Below are positions 56,719 through 64,000 of a stretch of 64,000 nucleotides of DNA, piece after piece; position 1 is the first letter of the stretch, and each line of letters starts with the position of its first letter. This stretch comes from Moniliophthora roreri (lineage: Eukaryota > Basidiomycota > Agaricomycetes > Agaricales > Marasmiaceae). The notes beneath the pieces were generated by a model. It was not told where the DNA came from. It saw nothing but the letters and a program-made list of their open reading frames with translations, and searched no databases. Both the position numbers and the translations under genes were made by a program. The stretch spans positions 1,798,001 through 1,862,000 of the forward strand of contig LATX02000200.1 of the NCBI GenBank assembly GCA_001466705.2. The letters run 5' to 3'.

Positions 56719-59252
56719 ATGCGACTCAACGCTTCCAAGAGGCGCATTCAATCCTCAGACTCAGAGCAAGAAGAGGAAGTCGATTCCAAGAAAGATACTC
56801 AACTAGTCGGTTCCGTTTTTCGGGATGTCTGGTTTGCATTTTACAGGTGGCAGGAGACGTATCAAAAGTCGTCTATAGAATCTCTACGTGCACCGAATCC
56901 TTCCAAGCCCCAGCAGAATTCCATGACATCTTTGTTCAAAGATACTGCGGACGCCGAAAATGAATACCTCTATATCACAAACTTCGACAGCCCCTCCGGA
57001 ACGATTCGTATACCGTTCATGCCCCCTATAGAAATCAAACACACGATTCTCTCTCAGCCTTCCTTATCCTACGACTCGTGTACACCCATCTCGCGCAATC
57101 TCATGGTTGGGGATGATCCTAGCGACATGCCATTCATTCCCCTCGCGGATGATCCCATTTTCCCTATACAAGCTAACATGAGTTTTTACAAGGCTTTTGC
57201 GTGGCAGAATATGCAACTGAATGATCCAGATAGTGAGTGTTGACTGCCTTTCAATCCTGTCTGACTTAACAGCCTTTCCCAGTGAAGGTCATATCTATAC
57301 AGACAGCTCAAAAATTGGTGGAGATCCATGGCATGACCCTTGAGGCGATTGACGCGACTGAAGTGTTACCATTTACGCTTTTGGGTCAACGGGGACTGTT
57401 GTATATGGGCGGGCTGAGGTTTGTACGGGAAGACTTTCTTTGCGTGAATGTATTTATTTTGATCTGCTAGTGACCTTCTAGCTGCCTCAACTTCATTGGT
57501 GAATAAAGGTGACACTCTCCCTCGTTCACTAATACCTCCAAACAATACATACCCTTCATTGGACACTGGAATGATCCTTGGAGCTGATATATTCTGTAAT
57601 AATTTGAATTGTATCATCTCGTGCTGTTTGTCACACAGTGAGTGGTACACCTCCCACTCAGATTTCAATTGCCAAACGTCTCGTTGCAGCTGATAGGCCG
57701 GCGCAACCTCGAGGTATCTTGGCTACCCTAACAAGCACAAAGTTACTCGACGGAATAGTCGATCCGTGCGGAAAACGTTGTTTTGTTTATGGAGGTTCCC
57801 TCACCAGAATCCACGAGGTAGTCGACTGGACCCCAGAGGATACAAAAACCCTCAAAACGGTTCTCAAATTTTCTCCTGATATCTCGCCTTGTGATTTGGC
57901 CGTAATCTGCAGGAAGCCATGTATCGAGGTACTTCTCAAAATGCAGCCTTCCGTCTAGATGTTGACCAGTTTTCAACTAGGTTTTTAGACTCAGGAAGAA
58001 AATGATCAAGGTAGATACAGAAAAAAAATCAAAATGCTCAAAATCAACACCAACACCATTATTCAACGGTCTGTTGGTACACTTGATCATGTTTCTAGCA
58101 TCACTCATAACGATCCCTAGATCTGGATTTCCGATACTTTGCACCGTTCGTCTGATTTCACTCATACATTCTCGATATTCAAGGTTTGAACAGGAATCCC
58201 CCTTGCTCTCACCCGGGAGCTTGTACTGCCAATTCAGAATGTCTGTGCTTCAGCAACAGCTCCCGCTGTGAGCACGGTTGCCAATGTGATCGTTCTTGTG
58301 AGTCATATTCCCTTGAGATGGGGTTCGGAGCTCACACGAGGGACGAAATAGGTGAACGACGCCGAGGCTGTTCATGTTCAAAAAGCAGCCTCAAAGATAC
58401 CTGTGGGTCTGTGCGGTGTACGTGCTTCAGAGCGAGGAGGGAGTGTGATCCTACTGTGTGTCTGAAGTGTGAATCCAAGTACGTTCAATTACCCCTGTGT
58501 AGGACGGATACATGCTGACGTGTTCAGCTAGAGGTGACTATTCCACGAAAATATCATGGCTCTAGCTCACTTTCTCAGTTGCCGACTCGAGCCTGTGCAG
58601 AAATGTCTGCATCCAGAGGGGGGTGAAGAAGAATATGCAAGTCAAAGATAGTCAGTATGGTTTCGGGTGTTTTCTTCTCGAGCCAGCGAGTTTAGCTGAA
58701 TTAGTTGTCGGTAAATTTATTTCTCACTCCCCTGGTTATCATGTTGATGCTCAGAATAACAGAATACGTCGGAGAACTGATATACGAGACGACCATAGAC
58801 TCTCGAGAGTATGCGATTCAGCGCTATCCTTCTCGTACTTGCTGACATCCAGTTAAAAAGCGACATATCTGTTCATCGATCCCGAAACTATGTATTTGAG
58901 TTGAACAACTGTGGGCCCGGCTCCAGTGACGGCATATCCATTGATAGCTTTTACGCGGGCAATGAATCCCGGTATATTAACCATAGCGAGGAGAATGCCA
59001 ACTGTACTGCCGTCGGTACGCTCTCCTCATTTATATCGCATTATTGGTGGCTTATCCTTTTTATCCAGTCAAATTAGTGAATGGAGAGCACAGGATTGGA
59101 ATTTATGCAGGTAGACACGTTTTACGCTTGGTACCTTCGCCTCGTCTGACAATTTGATGACAGCAAAAAACATTCCAGCTGCAGAAGAGTTATTTCTGAA
59201 CTACGGGCCAATGTTTTTCAAGGATCACGGCAATACTGAACCCAGCGTGTGA
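56719..59252 (+). CDS. EZH2-type histone H3K27 methyltransferase (PRC2 catalytic subunit)
   Basis: This is the catalytic subunit of Polycomb repressive complex 2, which methylates H3K27 in chromatin. The first ATG in frame is 56719 (MRLNASKRRIQSSDSEQEEE); an upstream exon cannot be excluded. A long N-terminal region is followed by a Cys-rich CXC/pre-SET stretch (about 58190-58500; CSCSKSSLKDTCGSVRCTC, RRECDPTVC). The SET domain joins across introns: KNMQVKDSQYGFGCFLLEPA, EYVGELIYETTIDSR, HRSRNYVFELNN, then DSFYAGNESRYINHSEENAN. The end reads CTAVVKLVNGEHRIGIYA and IPAAEELFLNYGPMFFKDHG. NHS and the ELF..Y tyrosine are present, so the enzyme is probably active; AEELF replaces the usual GEELF. 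The stop is at 59250-59252. The gene lies 218 bp behind SRP receptor alpha in tandem. Confidence 0.9.
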
Positions 59253-59519
59253 AATTACTAGTTCAAAAGAACCAGCAAGGGGTGACGATAGACGTATATA
59301 TGCGACCAACGTGTAGATATAACGATGTATTATCTCTAGCATATGCCTACGGCGGAATGGAGAAAATGGAGAATGAGCTTGCTGCGCGCTGAGGGCACCC
59401 GAGGTTCTATTTCTCTGGAAGCAGTGAAGATACCCGGTGCTGATCATGACTCTAATAGGGCGCGCTCTCATATGAGAGAAAACTTTTGGTCCCCACCACG
59501 ACCACGACTACGCCCGAGC
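59253..59519. other. EZH2 3' flank and P450 5' region with a local duplication
   Basis: This 267-bp gap contains a TATATA at 59296-59301. It also holds a decayed partial copy of the P450 start: gagcttgctgcg at 59373 is repeated at 59521, each copy being followed by gggcaccc and later by atttctctg or atttctgtt. An in-frame ATG at 59343 would extend the P450 by 59 residues across this duplication. The shorter start is preferred because it begins directly before the membrane anchor. Confidence 0.55.
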
Positions 59520-62071
59520 ATGAGCTTGCTGCGGGCACCCGGCATCCTATTTCTGTTCAAGCTTCTAGTACTCTTGAGTATCCCTCCGATTGCTACTATC
59601 CTCTTCAAAAAACTGCTTGATTTTATCGACATTCACATACCGACTTGGTTGTACATCCTAGCTGCGGCGCTATGTCTACCTGCTTACGCGATGACGGCCT
59701 CGGTGCTCAAAGAAGACAGGCAGAGGCGCGAAGCTAACACTATGGGTGCTAGGCTTGCACCCAAAGTCAAGGGGAAGTGGCCTGGTAACGTTGATATAAT
59801 CGTGGAAGCTCTGCAAAAGTTCAGGTTCGGATATCCAGGTTCGGCATTGTTATGTATAACGTATACCTATCCTTCCCGTTACTGACAAACTTACAAGGTG
59901 AAAGGCATCAAGCGATGATGAATAAGCTTGGCAGTCCCTGTTTCAACCTGGCGCTTCTTGGAGGCGACATCCTCTTTACCTGTGAACCTGAGCACATTCA
60001 GCAGATTCTCGCCACAAATTTCAATAGCTATGAGAAAGGTTCTTCTGCACAAACTAACTTCTATGCATCGAATTCTGATTGTATATTACAGGTGAAACCT
60101 TTCGCAAGGAATTGGCCACAGTTCTCGGAGTGGGAGTCTTCAATGCCAACGGTGAGCCTCCATTTGCCACAATAATACCATTATTTATCTCCCTCTCCGC
60201 AAGGGGACATGTGGAAGTCAGCAATGCTCGTTTGAACTCGACTATTTGAGGACTTCTAATGACACGCTCTAGATTCCATCGTCAAATGACTCGACCTTTC
60301 TTCACCAGAGATCGAATCGTTCACTTCGACATTTTCGATCGGCATGCCGATGCTGTCTTAACGCAAATGAAACAACGTCTGCGAAGTGGCTACCCAGTTG
60401 ATTTTCAGGTTGGTTTACTTCGCGAGTTGTCGACCTGTTTAATCACGAGATACTTTAGGATCTCATGGGTAGATTCGCATTGGATGCTGCTACGGAATTT
60501 CTTTTCGGTTCTTGCGTCAACAGTTTGTCAGCCAGTCCTCCGTACCCTTACAATGCACCCCCAGAACTTTCTGCCGTCCCTGAAACTGATGAAACTCGAC
60601 GAGCGCAAGCATTCGCAACAGCTTTCTTGGAAGCACAGGAAGTTGTTGGGATACGTCTCTGGGTAGATGCCTTATGGCCACTAGTGGAGTTCTGGGAAGA
60701 CAAGACCGAGAAGCCAATGAAAATCGTCAATTCCTTTATAGAGCCCATCATTGCGGAGGCCCTTGCAAAGAAGAAGGCTACAGGCAGACCATCGAAAGAG
60801 GTTAAGGAGGAAATTGGGGATGACGAGACCCTCTTGGATCACTTGGTAGATTTGACAGATGGCAGGTAACCTCCTTGTAACAAATCATCCTGTATTGGCT
60901 GACGGATTTCTAGACCCCGCTGTCCTTAGGGACGCCATGTAAGCAACACCACATCTTGTCGATCTAAAGTATGGGCTTGACTCGATGGATCTCGCAGCGT
61001 GAACATCATGATTGCTGGACGCGACACCACTACTGGAACGCTGACGTTCATTGTTTACTTCCTAGCGAAGTATCCTCATGTCACTGCCCGCCTCCGTGAG
61101 GAGGTACTCTCCAAAGTTGGACCAAGTCGAAGGCCAACCTATGACGATGTAAGGGAAATGAAGTACTTGCGTGCCGTTATCAATGGTGCGTGCAGTTTTC
61201 TTGACTTTGATATTAGTCCTCAAATACTTCCCAGAGACGTTGCGATTGTATCCAGTCGTGTAAGCATTTATCTTATTTCCGGGCTTTCTGTACTGAAAGA
61301 CTTCTTTTGGGTACAAGGCCTTTCAATACTCGGTCGGTTTTCAGCATTCCTGTTACCGTAAACGTATTGATTTGCGAACAGGACCTGCGTACAATCGACA
61401 ACTTGGATTTCTCCTGATCCGTCGCAGAAGCCAATCTATGTACCTGCTGGTTCTCTGTGAGATGGGTCCCTACAGGCTCGTGAGGACACCTCGCTCAAAG
61501 GCTTCTATTCTAGCGTTCCCTATTCAGTGCTCTTGATGCATAGGCGTAAAGATCTATGGGGTCCTGACGGTCAGTACATGTGGGCTATTGAGACTCGCTT
61601 CAACATACCGATAATTGCATAGCTGAGGAATTCGATCCCAACCGCTTTCTCGACGAACGGCTCAAGAAATATCTTACACCTAGACCTTTCATCTTCCTTC
61701 CATTCAACGCTGGTCCAAGAATATGTTTGGGCCAACAGGTTGGTCAAACTGAATCTCAGGTATCAAGACCTACTGAAAATGCCTCGCTAGTTTGCATATA
61801 ACGAGATGTCATTCATGCTCATCCGCCTGATGCAAAACTTCGAATCATTCACATTTGAACCAACTGCTGTTCCTCCAGAGTTCCATACTCCCCCGGAATG
61901 GGAACAGAATTTTGGCCGGCAGGCAATGGACAAGTTCTTCCCGAAGCTCGCATTGACGATGTATAGCGGGGTTAGTCTTCTGACTCAAATGAATGTAGTT
62001 GGTCGCTCATATCGTTTCTTCAGGGCGGTTTGTGGATTCGGGCTAAGGAAGCTGAAGAGGGTGGGTCATGA
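59520..62071 (+). CDS. Cytochrome P450, CYP63-like
   Basis: This is a membrane-bound microsomal monooxygenase of the basidiomycete CYP63 type, a clade linked to oxidation of alkanes, fatty acids and xenobiotics. The start at 59520 gives [20 protein letters not shown] and a second hydrophobic stretch, [19 protein letters not shown]. The C-helix is [15 protein letters not shown]. The I-helix is [20 protein letters not shown]. The K-helix is [10 protein letters not shown] (E and R of the ERR triad). A 15-nt microexon at 61318-61332 supplies PFNTR, followed by [20 protein letters not shown]. The heme loop is [17 protein letters not shown], with the Cys ligand. It ends [15 protein letters not shown], with the stop at 62069-62071. 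All catalytic motifs are intact. At least 12 exons; length near 600 residues. The substrate is not predictable from sequence. Confidence 0.92.
61318..61332 (+). other. 15-nt microexon in the P450
   Basis: gcctttcaatactcg lies between an acceptor (gtacaag) and a donor (gtcggt). Joined in phase it turns the gap after LRLYPVV into PFNTR, matching the conserved P450 segment after the K-helix. Without it the conserved PFN.R residues are missing. Confidence 0.75.
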
Positions 62072-62359
62072 GCTGGCTGCCTTGCTGAACTTCCGTATCT
62101 GTATTTACTGTTTCGATTTGCCTGTATATAATCTGTGGAATTCGGAGTGACTGTGGCCTAAAGGTACATGTAGTTCGGTCACTGGATGCATGTTGTTGGA
62201 AACGCATGTCCAATTCGTTACTTATATGAAGAGCCCTTATGAAGAGCCAGGGGAGGAGAGCCCATAAGTATGGAGGCATAAGTCGTGGCTGTGTTCCTTT
62301 GTAATCACGCGCTCTTTCTTCCATAACTTCCACTACTGTGCAGACCGTGAACTTGGACA
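62072..62359. other. P450 3' flank and SNW1 promoter
   Basis: This short 288-bp interval lies between tandem plus-strand genes. A direct repeat, atgaagagccc/atgaagagcca, sits at about 62226-62249. No TATA box or RNA gene is evident. Confidence 0.5.
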
Positions 62360-64000
62360 ATGAGCGCCTTGGCTGCGTAAGTTACAAGATTTATTCCTCT
62401 TGGAGGTCCTTTTCTGATGATTGATTTCCTCAGTGTACTCCCTAGCCCTATCTACACTGCTTCGGTTGAAGGCGAGGAAGTTCCTCAAACCAGTTATGGC
62501 GGACCTTCACAGCAAGTAATCGCAAGAAACGTTATTCCACCATATGGTCAACGTAGTGAATGGAAACCGACACGACAGGAGGACTTTGGTTAGCTCGTTG
62601 CATCTTTCTGTCCAGGTATTTATTGACGAACTCTTCAAACAGGTGATGGTGGTGCTTACCCAGAATGTCATGTCGCTCAATATCCGTTGGATTTAGGGAA
62701 GAAAAAGGTGCGTAACCAGTCATACTCTTAGCTCTGCATGCTTACAGCTACTAGACTGCTTCGGGGAACACACTCGCTCTTCAAGTGGATAGCGAAGGAA
62801 ACGTTCGATACGACGCCATTGCTCACCAAGGCCAACGACCCGATAAAATCATCCAATCCCAATTCAAGGACCTTGTTCCCCTCGCCCATCGCAAAGACCT
62901 TGATGACACTGACCGCACAATGGAAAGACCTTCAGAAGAGGAAGTCCAGGCAACGGCGGAAAAAACCCGGGCAGCGCTCGAGAAGCTCGTCAATGGAAAA
63001 ATCAAGGCAGCTCAGCCAAAAAATGTACCGGACAGTCAAGGAAAGACGTCGTTCATACGGTATACACCTGGACAGCAGAATGGGGATGGATTGAAGCAGA
63101 GGATCATCAAGATGTCTGAGGTAGTTGAAGATCCTCTCGAACCACCGCGTTTCAAGCACAAAAAGCTTCCTCGAGGTCCACCAAGCCCACCTCCTCCGGT
63201 TTTACGCAGTCCTCCTAGGAAAGCGACCGCTGCTGAGCAGAAGGAATGGATGATACCGCCTTGCATATCCAACTGGAAGAACAACAAGGGTTTCACAATA
63301 CCTCTAGATAAACGGCTGGCCGCTGATGGTAGAGGTCTTCAAGATGTGAGTGACTCATTCTAAGTTAACCTCACTTTACTAATTCTATGCTTTTACAGGT
63401 ACACATCAATGACAACTTCGCGAAGTTCTCCGAAGCCCTATTCGTTGCTGATCGTCATGCTCGCGAGGAGGTCCGTCAACGATCACTTATGCAACAAAAG
63501 CTGGCCCAGAAAGAGAAGGAGGCCAGGGAGGAGAACCTTCGTATGCTTGCACAACGTGCTCGCGAAGAACGAGGTGGCATCGCGCCTAAACCTTCCGCCC
63601 AAAGTCAAGCTGCTATGAAATCTTCGTTAGCTGCATACGGTAGCGATAGCGAGAGTGGTTCTGAGTCGGAAGCTGAGTCTGTTGACAGCGCGGAGGATTC
63701 TGAGGCGAGGAGAATACGCGATGAGATGCGGGCAGAGAAGAGACGAGAACGACAGCGAGAGATGAGGATGAACAACATGGGTGCGGAGCAACGTGCCAAG
63801 CAATTAGCACGACAACAAAATCGGGATATATCTGAGAAGGTTGCTTTGGGTCTTGCGAAACCTACGTTATCGAAGGAGTCGATGCTGGATTCGCGGTTGT
63901 TCAACCAAGAGTCATTATCAAACAGTTTTGCTGACGATGATGCCTACAACCTCTACGATAAGCCGCTCTTCCATGGATCAACGGCAGCAGCAGCTATCTA
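62360..64000 (+). CDS. PRP45: SNW/SKIP splicing factor Prp45 (partial at right edge)
   Basis: This is a spliceosome component and transcriptional coregulator. Exon 1 is the tiny MSALAA at 62360. It joins to VLPSPIYTASVEGEEVPQTS and RNVIPPYGQRSEWKPTRQED, then FGDGGAYPECHVAQYPLDLG. The SNW domain core follows: RPDKIIQSQFKDLVPLAHRK, RYTPGQQNGDGLKQRIIKMS and EDPLEPPRFKHKKLPRGPPS. PPCISNWKNNKGFTIPLDKR contains the SNWKN signature. The next exon has GLQDVHINDNFAKFSEALFV and a long charged region rich in Arg/Glu with a Ser/Glu tract (SESGSESEAESVDSAEDSE). The C-terminal block DNLYDKPLF-like (YNLYDKPLFHGSTAAAAI) is reached at the edge, so only about the last fifth is missing. Confidence 0.95.

Noticed and set aside
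1..64000. Biosynthetic gene cluster, transposon or CRISPR array
   Set aside because: One P450, two MFS genes and one zinc-cluster factor are scattered without a backbone enzyme. No transposase, reverse transcriptase, terminal repeats or spaced direct repeats were recognised.

Overview
This window is a stretch of nuclear DNA from a filamentous basidiomycete, most likely an agaricomycete. The evidence is the very dense short introns (about 45-60 nt, GT/AG), a CYP63-type cytochrome P450, a membrane-anchored aspartic peptidase, and close packing of conserved eukaryotic genes on both strands. Most genes can only be read by joining short ORFs across introns. Exon joins described here were made by eye from splice signals, reading phase and family conservation.

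Layout. 1-8.7 kb: a Gfd2/YDR514C-like RNase H-fold protein running off the left edge, then two paralogous MFS transporters in inverted orientation that flank a CUE-AlkB-GRF oxygenase gene. 8.9-11.7 kb: an acyl-CoA synthetase ending in a peroxisomal SKL tripeptide. 13.8-16.4 kb: a Zn2Cys6 transcription factor between two long gene-free stretches. 19.9-23.4 kb: NOP16 and QCR10 (divergent), then a HAD hydrolase. 25.5-26.6 kb: a single-pass membrane protein with a C-terminal PPxY. 26.6-30.3 kb: no gene that I can support. 30.3-34.1 kb: an aspartic peptidase and a Ypt1/Rab1 GTPase, divergent. 34.7-38.4 kb: a complete Argonaute. 38.7-39.5 kb: ATP synthase subunit d. 39.8-40.8 kb: a decayed gene. 41.3-43.9 kb: a GH47 alpha-mannosidase. 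44.1-45.0 kb: a multi-pass TspO/MBR-like membrane protein. 45.5-45.9 kb: a small putative secreted preproprotein ending in a dibasic site and a seven-residue peptide with two cysteines. 46.8-47.8 kb: an OB-fold-like protein. 47.8-53.8 kb: gene-poor, with one small basic protein. 53.8-64 kb: SRP receptor alpha, an EZH2-type PRC2 methyltransferase, a CYP63-like P450, and the 5' part of SNW1/Prp45 running off the right edge.

Most genes are unlinked housekeeping functions: secretion and ER (Ypt1, SRP receptor, GH47), mitochondria (QCR10, ATP7), ribosome and spliceosome (NOP16, SNW1). Two silencing enzymes, Argonaute and EZH2, sit about 18 kb apart with no sign of co-regulation. I see no biosynthetic cluster, CRISPR array, rRNA or convincing tRNA. 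The best candidate for something undescribed is the peptide precursor at 45532-45936. Other unusual points are the inverted transporter pair around the alkB gene, an 8-nt microexon carrying the third catalytic residue of Argonaute, a 15-nt microexon in the P450, and a NOP16 gene whose conserved C-terminus I could not find.
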